Shown: one piece after another, positions 45,220-54,774 of the stretch
How positions within the stretch are numbered: position 1 is the stretch's first letter
Layout: every line of letters starts with the position of its first letter
NCBI RefSeq assembly: GCF_900182915.1
Contig: NZ_FXUG01000003.1
Span: 62,001-126,000, forward strand
DNA length: 64,000 nt
Direction: 5' to 3'
Origin: Neorhodopirellula lusitana
GTDB lineage: Bacteria > Planctomycetota > Planctomycetia > Pirellulales > Pirellulaceae
The notes under the pieces: generated by a model
Databases searched by the model: none
The model's input: the letters and a program-made list of their open reading frames with translations, nothing else
What the model was told of the DNA's origin: nothing
Program-made: the position numbers and the translations under genes

Positions 45220-47190
45220 CTATGGGATCGACAGTGCCTGCGATTTGATTTCGACCATGGCCTTCCGATGAGCTCTCGATCTCGCGGGCTTATCGAGATG
45301 CTGAAATAGCACGGCGAGTTGTTCATGAGCGACCCAAAGCGTCGGGTCGATCCGAAGTGCGTTTTCGAGTGATGCCACCGCTGCATCGACTTGCCCCGCA
45401 TTGATCAGGCAGATCGCTAAGAGATAATGATCACCGGACACGCGGCGGTTGTGCGTTAACGTTTCGAACTTTTTCAGTGCGACCGCATTGCGTTGCTGGC
45501 GAAATGCAATCTGTGCCAGGATATGCGTGGCATTGATCTTGGCATCGGAAAACAGTTTCTCGGACTGATCAACTGCCGTTGCCAATTGCCTCGCTGGCTC
45601 GAGTAAGTCCGCATCGAGATAGTCCTGAGCGAGCGCCACATCCACTGCCGCCCCCGAATTTCCACTGCGATGAAGTCCCAATAGAACCTTTTGAGCGCGT
45701 GGCATGTCTGCAGTGATCTGCTGCAAATGGCGTTCGTTGAAAAACAAGTTGTGGGTCACCAATGCTAAACGCCGTTCCATCTCCGCGTCCGCAACAGACG
45801 CCTCATTCACCAATGGATAAAGGAAAGAGGAATTTGAAACGACTTGTTTTTGCTTCGGTCTCTCCTGTTGCTTGGGAGGCGTCAGCTCAGCCAACCGATA
45901 GGATTCGGCGTGAACTCCAATCGTATGATCGTGCAGAGCGGCGTGGGTAACATTCGTCGGCCGAAGGGGCATGTGGCATTTCGAACAATCATTCTGATTC
46001 ACAGAAACGCGTTTTTGAATTTCAATCCCGCACGCGTCATCCTGATGACATGACACGCAAACCTGACGATAAGCATCTATCGTCGCTGCCCCTTCAAAGT
46101 GCTGATGCGGATTATGACAGGTGATGCAGGTCAAAGTTGCAGACTGCTGGTAACAAACACTGGCATGCAATTGCTCGGTGTGCCCCACCAGCCGAAGCGT
46201 ATTGTCATCATGCGGAGTTTGGAAATCGGTGCGATTCGTCGAGAGCAATTCACCAGGGACAAAGTCCCATAGATCCTGGCCAGGGGCTGTCGCCAGAACC
46301 TCGCCCTGAAGATGGCACTGGGAACAAACCGCCTCACTTCGTTCTCGACTTAACTTCGCCGGGTGCACGATTGGATCAGACGACGTCACTCCAATTTCCG
46401 TTCGCATGTCGCGCCCAGCATCCGCATTCGGCATATCGCCACGATTGTGAAAATCGACGTGTGCAGCACCAGATCCGTGGCAACGTTCACAACTAATCGT
46501 GACTTCGCGGATCGCAAACTGGTTTGGGTTGTCGTTAACAACATCGATACTTCCGACATGGCAAAAAACGCAACTGGTCGTAACAGCGCGACTAAAGGTC
46601 GGAATCTTCGCAGGGTCGTAACCTGGCGACAGCCCCCAGTCTTCGGTCTGGCGATACCAAGTAACCGGGGACTCACACAGGAACTCGCCATCTCGAAACA
46701 AGCATGTCAACGCATGGGTACCCGACCCAAGCTCAAGGTCCATCTTTGCCTGTTGCACGGCAAAGACTTTGCTATGTTTCCCTGGAATCGTTTCTCGGTG
46801 CCAAATTTCTTCCTGATCCCCTCCGACTTCATACAGTCGCCCCGACGGCTCGTGCGTCCAGTGATCATGGCGAATCCGCTCCGTCACAATCGCATCACGC
46901 GCGGACCGGCCATGGGCTGACTCCTGGAAACGGTCGTACTGGCCGGGGTGACATTCCCTACAAGCGTTGGAGCCGATCGAGCCCGCGGGCTTACGCTGAA
47001 CCTTGGATCCCGAATCATTCAAGAGTTCCTTCCAAGCATTACGATTGGATGCGGTGGAACTGACCTGGATCAATTCATCGGACCATTGCCATGCGGCCCC
47101 CTTCAACATGTTTGAATTGGAAGTCGACTGGGAAGATTGCTCCTGCCGCGCACAACCAACCCAAACGGACACACCAAGCAAAGCCAGCAT
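45220..47190 (-). CDS. Heptaheme cytochrome c lipoprotein with TPR domain
   Basis: This 656-residue protein has seven CXXCH heme-binding motifs in the first 420 residues: CRECH, CVFCH, CERCH, CSQCH, CITCH, CVSCH and CSKCH. This order and spacing recall cytochrome c554/NrfA-like electron-transfer proteins. From the ATG at 47190 a lipobox, SVWVGC, gives a lipoprotein signal. The C-terminal 200 residues are TPR-like (VAHEQLAVLFQHLDKPARSR and earlier units). The frame is open to 47250. It lies 20 bases downstream of the FG-GAP/TPR gene (stop at 47271) and is probably in one operon with it. A role as a multiheme electron carrier or decaheme-type reductase is plausible; the substrate is not evident. 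Confidence 0.88.
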   Translation of the reverse strand: MLALLGVSVWVGCARQEQSSQSTSNSNMLKGAAWQWSDELIQVSSTASNRNAWKELLNDSGSKVQRKPAGSIGSNACRECHPGQYDRFQESAHGRSARDAIVTERIRHDHWTHEPSGRLYEVGGDQEEIWHRETIPGKHSKVFAVQQAKMDLELGSGTHALTCLFRDGEFLCESPVTWYRQTEDWGLSPGYDPAKIPTFSRAVTTSCVFCHVGSIDVVNDNPNQFAIREVTISCERCHGSGAAHVDFHNRGDMPNADAGRDMRTEIGVTSSDPIVHPAKLSRERSEAVCSQCHLQGEVLATAPGQDLWDFVPGELLSTNRTDFQTPHDDNTLRLVGHTEQLHASVCYQQSATLTCITCHNPHQHFEGAATIDAYRQVCVSCHQDDACGIEIQKRVSVNQNDCSKCHMPLRPTNVTHAALHDHTIGVHAESYRLAELTPPKQQERPKQKQVVSNSSFLYPLVNEASVADAEMERRLALVTHNLFFNERHLQQITADMPRAQKVLLGLHRSGNSGAAVDVALAQDYLDADLLEPARQLATAVDQSEKLFSDAKINATHILAQIAFRQQRNAVALKKFETLTHNRRVSGDHYLLAICLINAGQVDAAVASLENALRIDPTLWVAHEQLAVLFQHLDKPARSRAHRKAMVEIKSQALSIP

Positions 47191-47270
47191 TCCGCCGTCG
47201 TGAACGAATCGATGAAGTGAATCGAGCAAGGGTCTACTTTTGACAAGCAATGACTTGGCGGACTACCGGT

Positions 47271-50200
47271 TCAGTCGACAACAAAAACGGACTGACCTTG
47301 CACTAGCAGCGCACGTTGGTTCAGCGGGCAAGCGGCGAGTTCTTGAACGCTGCCATCGGGCCACCGGACCGACACAGCCTGAATCGACCTGGAGTCTCCT
47401 AAACCGAAGAACAAGACTCGTTCATCGCTACAACTATAGCCGCATCCCGATTCCAGCCACTCCACTTTCTTGCCCAGTTCCGTTTGGACGGTGACGGAGG
47501 CGCCAATGGCATTCCGCTCACAATCAACGCCAACCAATTGCAGCTGCAACCAATTGCCACTGGACTGGGTTTGGTTTTCAAGTAATTCGGCCGGACAATC
47601 CAAGTGCGTGGCCAACAAATCCACTCGTCCATCTCGATTCCAGTCCGTCCGGATCAGTCCGCGACCGAGTACCGGTGTTGAGAAGTAATCTTCGCCCTCA
47701 TCGCTATCCGACACACCCCGCTGCTCAAATCGTCTATCACGCTGCGAAAAAAGTTGCGACTTCATTTTAAAGGGCGCGTTGCGGAACCGCAGGTCTTCGA
47801 TGTGCCCGTTGACGACTGCCAGGTCCAGATCCCCATCGTTCTCAAAGTCAATCGCAGCGGTTCCAAACCCCAACACAGGCGTCGACTCGGTTTCCAAGTT
47901 CGCAGGAACGACCGCGTCCACAAACGAATGGTTTTCCTGTTGTAGATAAAGATGGACAGGCTCGTTGTAAAAATTGGTGACGTGTAGATCGAGCTTTCCG
48001 TTTCCATCAAAATCCCCCGACGCGATTCCCATCGAGGCGCTGCTGCCGCCGCGACCTGAATAAGCGCAACCCTGCAATTTGGCGACGTCGACCATCTCTT
48101 CTTTTTCACGTTGCCAAAATTGATTGGGACGCATGTCGTTGGCGACAAAAATTTCGTTCCCCGGTTCGCCATCAAAATCAGCAACGACCACGCCAAGCCC
48201 TGGTTCGGCATCCTCCGCCCCGGTTAATTCCTCAGCGACCCATGTTTGATCGAATTGCTGGTAGAGGATCCGATCAATCGCCGGACGATAAGACTCCGGC
48301 CCTAGAAACGTGAGATACCTGCCACCAGAATCCAGCGCTGGCACCTCAAAAACATTTGGATCATCGAGATAATTGACCTCCACCACGTCAGGCAACTGAT
48401 CGCCGTCAATGTCCGCTACCGCGATGGAGCACGTCCACGACTCGGCGTCCCAACGGTCCCCGAGAGACACTTTTTGAAACGTGCCATCCCCTTGATTGAT
48501 TAACACTGTATTGGGACCAAAATTACAAACGATCAAATCATCGAAGCCATCTTGGTTCAAATCGCCAACAGCCACACCCAATCCATAGCCACGATCATCG
48601 ACTTCGGCGGACAGGGTCACGTCCGAATATTGCTGAGAGCGTTGAGCAAAGAGTCGATTGGGAAGACCTCCGTTGTTTTGCAGAGGCGTGCCCGCACTTT
48701 GAGCGAAATAGAAATCGATCGCACCGTTTCGATCGTAGTCCAAGGCAGCCACACCCCCTCCAAACTGCTCGTAAATCTGGAAGTCCTGCATCTTTGGCTG
48801 CGCCGCGTTGTGATACCGGAAATCGATGCCAGATGACTTCGCCGCGCGATGCCAGCGAAGTGCAACATCGGGGCTATCTGATTGTCGAGTCGCATTGTCT
48901 TGGATCGGTTGGCCAAATGCAGACTTGACTGAATCTAGTTGCGACCGTGACGTCCGCAAAGTCTTCAGGAGATCCCCTCGGTGCTGTTGGATATTGGGAT
49001 CACGTTTAAGAGACCCCAGCACAAAATCGCTTGAAGCGAACGCCGCTTTTGAACCTGCAAGTTCGAGATACCTCTTCTGAAGTTGCTCAAGCGATTTCCG
49101 TTTATCGCTAAGATGGTAGGCGGCTAGCGTCCGCCAAGCGTTGGCCTCAAGCGGACGCTGGAGCTGCTCTAACGACAGAGCGAGTCGCTCAAAAACATCC
49201 TCTGAATCCGCCGGCACTTCTGAAATCTGATTCGCAGCAATGATCGAACGCTTGATCATCAGAACGCAATGATGAAAGCTGCGTTCGGCTTGTTCATTGC
49301 CCAGTTGATTCATCAAGTTTTCTAGCAGTCCGTAGGCAACCCAGTCTGTCGGATCCTGCCATACGGCCTCAATCAAAAAGCCCGCCGAGGTTTCTGGAGG
49401 GAAGCCATCACGGATCGCTAAAACGCCCAGCGCATACCAGTGGTCAGCTTGCGATCGCTGATCGGAGTCCACCAATTTTGCCCAGTGGTTCAAAGAGTCG
49501 TCATCACCGAGATCGACAGCGACTCGGCCAAGCAGAGCCACCGCCGCGGGTGACACTGTGGGGTTCAGTCGATTCCCTCGCGAATGACTTTCCGCCCTCG
49601 CTTGAGGCTCCAACGAACAAGCTTGCCGCAACACTTGCAAAGCTGCCGTTGGATCCCCTCGGCTAATCAGGTCGCGAGCGATGGCTGCGGAGCCAAACCA
49701 ATCGGAAGCATCCTGAGCTTGAAGGCTCTTCCCGGTTTGGGCACCCGCAGTGATTGACGCATCCTGCCGCGAGAGCATCGACGCCAATTCAGTCTGCGTG
49801 ATGTCTCCAAGCCGGCAAAGAACGCGAAGATGTTCGATAGCCTCTTGCCGGCGACCTAAACGATTAAGCAAGGAAGCAAGCTGTCGCCGAACCAGAGCTA
49901 CCGAAGGGGCCGCCTTTGCGATTTGCAAGTAGCGTTGCAGCCCCTCGTCATATCGCTCCATTCGTATGAGCAAGTCGGCTGCCATTCCCAAGGACATCAA
50001 TCCGAATTGAGGATCTTCCACAGGGATTTCTGAAGCCAAAGCAACTGCCGACTCAAGCCTGCCATCGGCTTCTTCGACTCGTGCCCACCAATATTGAGCT
50101 TCCCAGTTTTGTGGATCAGCAACTAAGAGATTTCTCAGTTGCGCACGAGCATTGTCGTAGGCTTCGACTTTGATGAGCTGGGGGATCTGAACGTGAAGCG

Positions 50201-50393
50201 GTTCTGGAGACACTGATATCACAGCGGCTTGCTTCGAGAACACCGATGGCGTTTCGCCCCGAATTCGAGGCGATGGCTTAACACGATCATCAGTGATTGG
50301 TTCGGTCTTCGAACACGCGGCGATTCCCGGCATCAACAACAAGATACAGAGCATCGCCGCATGCAGGCGATTTTGCGAATCGCCGAGAACCAT
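47271..50393 (-). CDS. CRTAC1-like TPR / FG-GAP (VCBS) / ASPIC-UnbV lipoprotein
   Basis: This protein of about 1040 residues is exported. From the ATG at 50393 a signal peptide with lipobox (ILLLMPGIAAC) starts the protein. TPR-like repeats occupy roughly 40-420 (IPQLIKVEAYDNARAQLRNL, LVADPQNWEAQYWWARVEEA). FG-GAP/VCBS beta-propeller repeats follow (GGVAALDYDRNGAIDFYFAQ, VAVGDLNQDGFDDLIVCNFG, ASGDFDGNGKLDLHVTNFY, with Ca2+-type Asp-x-Asp-Gly). The C-terminus is the ASPIC/UnbV domain (IGASVTVQTELGKKVEWLES, VRWPDGSVQELAACP). Longer starts at 50423 or 50492 are possible; the open frame to 50708 would overlap a separate lipoprotein gene. It shares an operon with the heptaheme cytochrome. Confidence 0.85.
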   Translation of the reverse strand: MVLGDSQNRLHAAMLCILLLMPGIAACSKTEPITDDRVKPSPRIRGETPSVFSKQAAVISVSPEPLHVQIPQLIKVEAYDNARAQLRNLLVADPQNWEAQYWWARVEEADGRLESAVALASEIPVEDPQFGLMSLGMAADLLIRMERYDEGLQRYLQIAKAAPSVALVRRQLASLLNRLGRRQEAIEHLRVLCRLGDITQTELASMLSRQDASITAGAQTGKSLQAQDASDWFGSAAIARDLISRGDPTAALQVLRQACSLEPQARAESHSRGNRLNPTVSPAAVALLGRVAVDLGDDDSLNHWAKLVDSDQRSQADHWYALGVLAIRDGFPPETSAGFLIEAVWQDPTDWVAYGLLENLMNQLGNEQAERSFHHCVLMIKRSIIAANQISEVPADSEDVFERLALSLEQLQRPLEANAWRTLAAYHLSDKRKSLEQLQKRYLELAGSKAAFASSDFVLGSLKRDPNIQQHRGDLLKTLRTSRSQLDSVKSAFGQPIQDNATRQSDSPDVALRWHRAAKSSGIDFRYHNAAQPKMQDFQIYEQFGGGVAALDYDRNGAIDFYFAQSAGTPLQNNGGLPNRLFAQRSQQYSDVTLSAEVDDRGYGLGVAVGDLNQDGFDDLIVCNFGPNTVLINQGDGTFQKVSLGDRWDAESWTCSIAVADIDGDQLPDVVEVNYLDDPNVFEVPALDSGGRYLTFLGPESYRPAIDRILYQQFDQTWVAEELTGAEDAEPGLGVVVADFDGEPGNEIFVANDMRPNQFWQREKEEMVDVAKLQGCAYSGRGGSSASMGIASGDFDGNGKLDLHVTNFYNEPVHLYLQQENHSFVDAVVPANLETESTPVLGFGTAAIDFENDGDLDLAVVNGHIEDLRFRNAPFKMKSQLFSQRDRRFEQRGVSDSDEGEDYFSTPVLGRGLIRTDWNRDGRVDLLATHLDCPAELLENQTQSSGNWLQLQLVGVDCERNAIGASVTVQTELGKKVEWLESGCGYSCSDERVLFFGLGDSRSIQAVSVRWPDGSVQELAACPLNQRALLVQGQSVFVVD

Positions 50394-50556
50394 GCTGGCT
50401 TTCGCTACCGCTGAACACCTCATCCGTAACGGTGATAAAACACCGAGCAATGCGAGACCGAAAAACGAAGCAGTGGACGAGGCAACGAGCATAAAGTACG
50501 GGGCCCCGTCCCTTCGATCACGACCAACCTCATCCGCCACTGTTGTACCCGAGATC

Positions 50557-50739
50557 CTAACTTTTCCCCATCTCGGCATATTCGTCAGGGTTCTCAGCGG
50601 CAGCCTTGAAACTCGGATCGTCCTCGACTTCCTCCGATGGATGAACCACGACGGTGGGTTCACCGGATCCGCAGCCGGTGAAAACCACGGCCACCAATAG
50701 CAGTCCAAACAACGACAACAATCGATTTTTCAACTTCAT
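50557..50739 (-). CDS. Small lipoprotein
   Basis: This 60-residue protein is almost all signal peptide plus a short acidic tail. It starts MKLKNRLLSLFGLLLVAVVF, then the lipobox FTGC gives a mature N-terminal Cys followed by GSGEPTVVVHPSEEVEDDPS. The mature chain of about 38 residues is acidic and probably flexible. It starts 46 bases after the DUF1559 gene stop on the same strand. Short lipoproteins of this type often follow DUF1559 genes in planctomycetes, and a shared surface structure is likely. The frame of the downstream CRTAC1-like gene extends into it only by non-coding chance. Confidence 0.75.
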   Translation of the reverse strand: MKLKNRLLSLFGLLLVAVVFTGCGSGEPTVVVHPSEEVEDDPSFKAAAENPDEYAEMGKS

Positions 50740-50785
50740 TCTCCCAGATAAACATCAAATAAAATAAACTCACCGGCTACCTGCA

Positions 50786-52033
50786 TCAGATCTCTTCGCT
50801 GATTACTTCTCGACTAGCACGGGTCCCCAAAGACCCCCAAAGACCGTAGGGGCTCTGGGCACCCGCGGTGACCTCTGGCGCTCGCTGATTGCCAGCTTCA
50901 ATCGAGTCAGTAACGAACTTAACAGCACCATCACCCATCAACACATGCACGCCGCCCTGGTGGCGACTGCTCGCGGATATCGAACCACCATATTCCGCCC
51001 ATTTATCAGCGCAGTACTCGGAGTTCGGTGGTGTGCTGGTCTGGAATCCTGTTGAGGAGAGACGCGACCAAGCCCAGTTCAGTCCACGGTTACTGCTACT
51101 GTTGGCGTCATTGAAACCGGAACCACTTCCAGGCGGAGTAGGAACTGGGCAATTAGAACCGTCACACCAGAACTGCGGTCGAGCTGGATCGATATGCCCA
51201 GCATCCTCACATGCTTTGACGTAACCTCCCGCCGAGTCCAGGTCGAGAGTTTGATTGGGACGAGTGCGTTTATCATTATCGCCCAAGTCTGTGGTAATCT
51301 CACCCATCATGATCGTGTTCGACAGACCATCAAGAATGTCACGGAATTTAGTATCGGTTCGATAAACAAACACACCTCGCGCATACCGGCTTTGATGCTG
51401 CCTACCACCCGAGGTAACATCGTAGTTACTTTCACCTGCCGCCAGATTCGCTCCCGACCATCGAATCGGGCTACTGTATCTAATACCCCAGCTATCTCCG
51501 AGGCTTGCGGCAATATTCGTGCGACCTAGTCCAGGCAAGCCGAAACCGGGGTCTGAGGGACAACGCAACGCGGGGATATCGCTTGCCCAAGGAATGTATT
51601 GAGACTGGTTGGGACCTGGCCCCATCGCGACCCAAGGGTTCGCCGGAGTCCCTATGGACGCACTGGTGTTTCCATCCACTCGTCTGGAATTGGGATTCGA
51701 AATGGATTCCCACATTGCTTGTTGTTCGAAAAACGGAAGAAGCCCAACGAATACGCTGAGCGTTCCACTGTTGTGGTAGTCGTTGAGATCATAGCCATTG
51801 GCCGCTGAGTCATCCCATGTGCCTGTGCTGTGACGTGGCAGCTGCCTGTAGGCCGATTGGTAGTTATGAACTGCGAGGCCAATTTGCTTGAAATTATTAC
51901 TACAACTCATCCGTCTGGCTGCTTCTCGTGCCGCCTGTACCGCCGGCAAGAGCAGGCCAACAAGGACACCAATGATGGCAATCACCACCAGAAGTTCGAC
52001 CAGTGTGAATGCCAATTTCTTCGACTGTCGCAT
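50786..52033 (-). CDS. DUF1559 protein with prepilin-type N-terminus
   Basis: This 415-residue protein begins [20 protein letters not shown], a type IV prepilin/pseudopilin leader with Ala instead of the usual Gly before the Phe cleavage site; the glutamate at +5 is present. The helix continues to about 40, followed by [19 protein letters not shown], the conserved DUF1559 boundary. The globular part ends with the H-x-G-G-x-x-x-x-x-x-x-DG motif family ([21 protein letters not shown]). DUF1559 proteins are hugely expanded in planctomycetes and are thought to form pilus-like or surface assemblies. It is followed by a short lipoprotein gene. Confidence 0.92.
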   Translation of the reverse strand: MRQSKKLAFTLVELLVVIAIIGVLVGLLLPAVQAAREAARRMSCSNNFKQIGLAVHNYQSAYRQLPRHSTGTWDDSAANGYDLNDYHNSGTLSVFVGLLPFFEQQAMWESISNPNSRRVDGNTSASIGTPANPWVAMGPGPNQSQYIPWASDIPALRCPSDPGFGLPGLGRTNIAASLGDSWGIRYSSPIRWSGANLAAGESNYDVTSGGRQHQSRYARGVFVYRTDTKFRDILDGLSNTIMMGEITTDLGDNDKRTRPNQTLDLDSAGGYVKACEDAGHIDPARPQFWCDGSNCPVPTPPGSGSGFNDANSSSNRGLNWAWSRLSSTGFQTSTPPNSEYCADKWAEYGGSISASSRHQGGVHVLMGDGAVKFVTDSIEAGNQRAPEVTAGAQSPYGLWGSLGTRASREVISEEI

Positions 52034-52837
52034 CGTTTAAGCTCGCTGTCATAGAGAAGGATAAGATTGCCCTTGTCGGGCCTGCCCTTCCGCTCCCGAC
52101 GAACCGCCGCGGCCAGAAAGGAAGATCCCGCACCATGACAACGTCGCAAAGGGTCCGCTCATCACTCAAAAAACCACCCGTTTTTTGAAAAAGAAGAAAT
52201 ATGAGCACTTTGCGACCGAAAACCTCGATCACAAACCCTCCAAAAACTACGAACAATAAGTACTCAAGCAGGCGTTGCCTCCTCCAAACCAGCGTCGAAA
52301 CCCCGCCCGCCCCTCTTCCAGAGGGGGTAGGGATGGGCGTTTGAGCAAGAGCTGTCCGGCATCTTCACAAAACGCTGACCTTTGACATGAACATCCGATC
52401 GCATGCAACTTTTCACCAGCTAGCACATTGAATGCTTACCCCTGAAACACTGGCCAACGAATTACCAGGGCTTGAACCCCATCGTGTTTGGCCTCCAGCC
52501 GAACGTCGACGGAAGTTCCACCTGCGACAAGTCACTTCACGTTGGCATTTCTTGATACGAAAGAACGGCATTACTGAGTCGAATCACAGTTCCATGGTGG
52601 ATGGGCGACCGGCTTGACCATCATTCCATTGCAGTGCTTACCCATTTGGCAGCAGACCCATCTCCTCCACGAACCCGATCGCACGCATCTCCGGTCGCTT
52701 CTTAGCTGAACTTCCAAACGACCCACTGCAGGAAATTGCGACGGCAAGCGTGCTGATCCCACCGCCACTCAATCAGGGCGAATAACGCCCCATGCTCTCT
52801 CTTCCAATTCGCTAAATTCGCCTCGAAGGACCTCGCG
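52034..52837. other. Intergenic region with one hairpin
   Basis: This stretch of about 800 bases lies between the divergent DUF1559 and ECF sigma genes. It contains the hairpin at 52166-52188. Short open frames at 52432-52617 and 52571-52768 have no protein-like composition and I reject them. Promoters for both genes are expected here. Confidence 0.5.
52166..52188. promoter_or_regulatory. A/T-rich perfect hairpin upstream of the DUF1559 gene
   Basis: TCAAAAAAC and GTTTTTTGA form a perfect 9-base stem with a 5-base loop about 130 bases upstream of the DUF1559 start. It could be a regulatory site or leader structure. Confidence 0.35.
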
Positions 52838-53542
52838 TTGACATTGCCTGCCGAAGTCACATCACCGGGAGGCACCACACCGGGAGGCACCACACCGGGA
52901 GGCACCACACCGGGAGGCACCACACCGGGAGACACATCGCTGAGGGACGAAATGCCGAGCGACACATCGCACGTTGCGACTTCTTCCCCGCTCAGTACCG
53001 CGGACTGGGTCGAGCACTACGGCGACTCGCTATATCGCTATGCGATGTCGCGTCTGAGGGATGCCAATGCCGCCGAAGAAGTAGTGCAGCAAACATTCGT
53101 TGCTGGCCTGGAACACCAAGCCCAATACACCGGGAAGGGATCACAGCAGGGGTGGCTGATGGGGATCCTGAAACGAAAGATCATCGACTTCGTTCGGCAA
53201 CAAACCAGATTGGCACCAAGCGAATCCTTCGAGACGGCAGCACCGCCGGACACTTTCTTTGACCAAGACGGAAACTGGAATAAGAACCTCCGCGACACGC
53301 TCTTGAGACCCCTCGATTCAGTCGACAAAGAAGAATTCTGGCCGATCTTTCAAGGCTGCATGAATTCACTTCCCCAGCGACAAGCGGGCGCGTTCTCCCT
53401 ACGAGAAATAGACGGGCTTGGATCTCCAGAAATTTGCAAGCAACTTCAAGTGAGCCCGTCTAACCTGTGGGTGCTTCTTCACCGCGCACGGCTGCGGCTG
53501 GCAACTTGCATCAAGATGCGTTGGTTGCAGGAATCGGACTGA
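52838..53542 (+). CDS. ECF-type sigma factor with repeat-rich N-terminus
   Basis: This sigma-70 family protein has region 2 at about 55-125 (DWVEHYGDSLYRYAMSRLRD, then NAAEEVVQQTFVAGLEHQAQY) and region 4 near 175-234 (FWPIFQGCMNSLPQRQAGAF, then SPEICKQLQVSPSNLWVLLHRARLRLA). The open frame begins at a TTG at 52838 and includes four and a half copies of a 15-base repeat coding for PGGTT. An ATG at 52952 would leave the repeats in the leader, and the sigma domains need nothing before it. So the start is uncertain. A gene for a small zinc-finger protein starts 14 bases after the stop and may encode its anti-sigma factor. Confidence 0.82.
   Translation: MTLPAEVTSPGGTTPGGTTPGGTTPGGTTPGDTSLRDEMPSDTSHVATSSPLSTADWVEHYGDSLYRYAMSRLRDANAAEEVVQQTFVAGLEHQAQYTGKGSQQGWLMGILKRKIIDFVRQQTRLAPSESFETAAPPDTFFDQDGNWNKNLRDTLLRPLDSVDKEEFWPIFQGCMNSLPQRQAGAFSLREIDGLGSPEICKQLQVSPSNLWVLLHRARLRLATCIKMRWLQESD
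52865..52939 (+). repeat. 15-bp array at the N-terminus of an ECF sigma gene
   Basis: Four exact copies of CCGGGAGGCACCACA run from 52865 to 52924, then a fifth decayed copy. The array is in frame with the sigma gene (Pro-Gly-Gly-Thr-Thr), but may lie in the leader if translation begins at 52952. Confidence 0.95.
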
Positions 53543-53556
53543 CACCCAATATCATC

Positions 53557-53817
53557 ATGCGTTCATGCCAAGAAATCACCAAGCTGATCTCCAAGTCAAT
53601 CGATCATCCACTGCCATGGAGAACTTCGATTGCAGTGCGAATGCACATCATCCTATGCCGACTGTGCAATGCGTTCCGGCGCGACCAACTGGCTTTAACA
53701 GACCGTCTAGCTCAAGAAAGCGAACGAGTGCGTGAAGCGGAAAAAGACCCAAACATACGCCTCTCCGCCGATGCCAAAAAACGCTTAGCTAACGCCATCG
53801 GATCGCGACTCCTGTAG
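53557..53817 (+). CDS. Putative zinc-finger anti-sigma factor
   Basis: This 86-residue protein from the ATG at 53557 begins MRSCQEITKLISKSIDHPLP and contains the HxxxCxxC pattern HIILCRLC near residues 28-35, as in the zf-HC2 anti-sigma domain (the first Cys4 in SCQEIT also fits). The C-terminal half is charged and helical (DAKKRLANAIGSRLL), with no membrane helix, so it would be a soluble anti-sigma factor. It starts 14 bases after the ECF sigma stop. The family and position support regulation of that sigma factor; direct binding is inference. Confidence 0.7.
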   Translation: MRSCQEITKLISKSIDHPLPWRTSIAVRMHIILCRLCNAFRRDQLALTDRLAQESERVREAEKDPNIRLSADAKKRLANAIGSRLL

Positions 53818-53863
53818 ACAGCTTCAAGGCTGTCTCGCTGAAAGACGCAACTTCGAACAAAAC

Positions 53864-54774
53864 TTACCGGCTAGTCGCCGCATGATCGTTCAGCTGCCAG
53901 TCGTACTCGCAATAGGCGATCCACACGGAGTTTGCCATCGCCGCATCATGAGCTTCACGTGTGGGCAGGCAGGGCGCAATTCGGCGAAGTTGTGCCGCCC
54001 GATCGTTTCCAAAGTCATCGGCAAACCATCTCAGAATCGAGGACAATTGAAAAGTCTTCTGACTGGGCGAGTAAGCGAAGTTGTTGGCGTTACCAAAGAA
54101 GTTTTTCGCATTTACGGTCAACTGATGATCCAGCTTTTCCGCGGTATACGCTTCCGCCAACAAACGGGGAAATCCTCGCGAGGCACACACGATGGCAAAA
54201 AGAATCCGTGGCTCACCCATCGATCGCAAAACGCCGTGCTCCATTTGGTCCAGCGAACACGGCACGCCGCCCACATTCAACATCAAATCGTTCCAAATGT
54301 TGTCGCCAAATACTTTTGCAGTGTGGTTGCGAATGCTGGTCGTCGGATACTCCCGCAGAATCCCACGCACCGTTACCGCATTGTCGGCGTTCATTCAGAA
54401 CGCCAATTTCACTTTCCCGGAAGCTTGCGTCTGAGCATTCGCAGTCGACGGACGCGATAAAAACTGATCGAGGGAACAAGTGTCGACTGCCGATTGTTTC
54501 CAACTGGCGTAGTCCACGTTTCCATCTTGATCGACATAGCGTTTTAGCAACCGATCCCAATCACCAAATTGGATCTTTCACCAAATTGGATATCTTCCAT
54601 CGAAACCTGTTGAGCAGCGGGAACACTCACCCCAACATGCACCTTAGTCCTCGCTAACAATGTGGTGTTCGAGATCGCCGGGACGGTAACCAGTGACAAA
54701 ATGGCCAACATCGCCCACGTAAAATTTCTCTTCGAAACAGCATTCGTACAAATTGAAGAAGAATAGCCTTGCAT
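53864..54774 (-). pseudogene. DUF547 secreted protein, disrupted by frameshift and nonsense
   Basis: The minus-strand fragments add up to one DUF547 protein. The 5' part gives a signal-like start at 54774 (MQGYSSSICTNAVSKR, then a hydrophobic TWAMLAILSLVTVPAIS). After IQFG the reading frame is lost, and the next frame resumes with GDWDRLLKRYVDQDGNVDYA. The cause is a 17-base tandem duplication at 54561-54591. That second frame continues to KVKLAF, where a TGA (54395-54397) replaces the Trp codon of the family's FWxNxxNA motif; downstream reads MNADNAVTVRGILREYP, then CSLDQMEHGVLR and CASRGFPRLLAEAYTA. The 3' half alone is open as 53864-54394. It is probably inactive unless recoded. Confidence 0.8.
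54561..54591. repeat. 17-bp-period duplication that frameshifts the DUF547 gene
   Basis: TCACCAAATTGGAT at 54561-54574 recurs at 54578-54591, three bases apart. Removing one 17-base unit restores a continuous DUF547 reading frame across the junction. Confidence 0.92.

Noticed and set aside
50423-50708. 5' extension of the CRTAC1-like frame
   Set aside because: It overlaps the well-formed lipoprotein gene at 50557-50739 and reads as non-coding; the lipobox start at 50393 is better.
52432-52768. Short frames in the ECF/DUF1559 gap
   Set aside because: Compositions are not protein-like, and nothing resembling a transposase or REP element was found.
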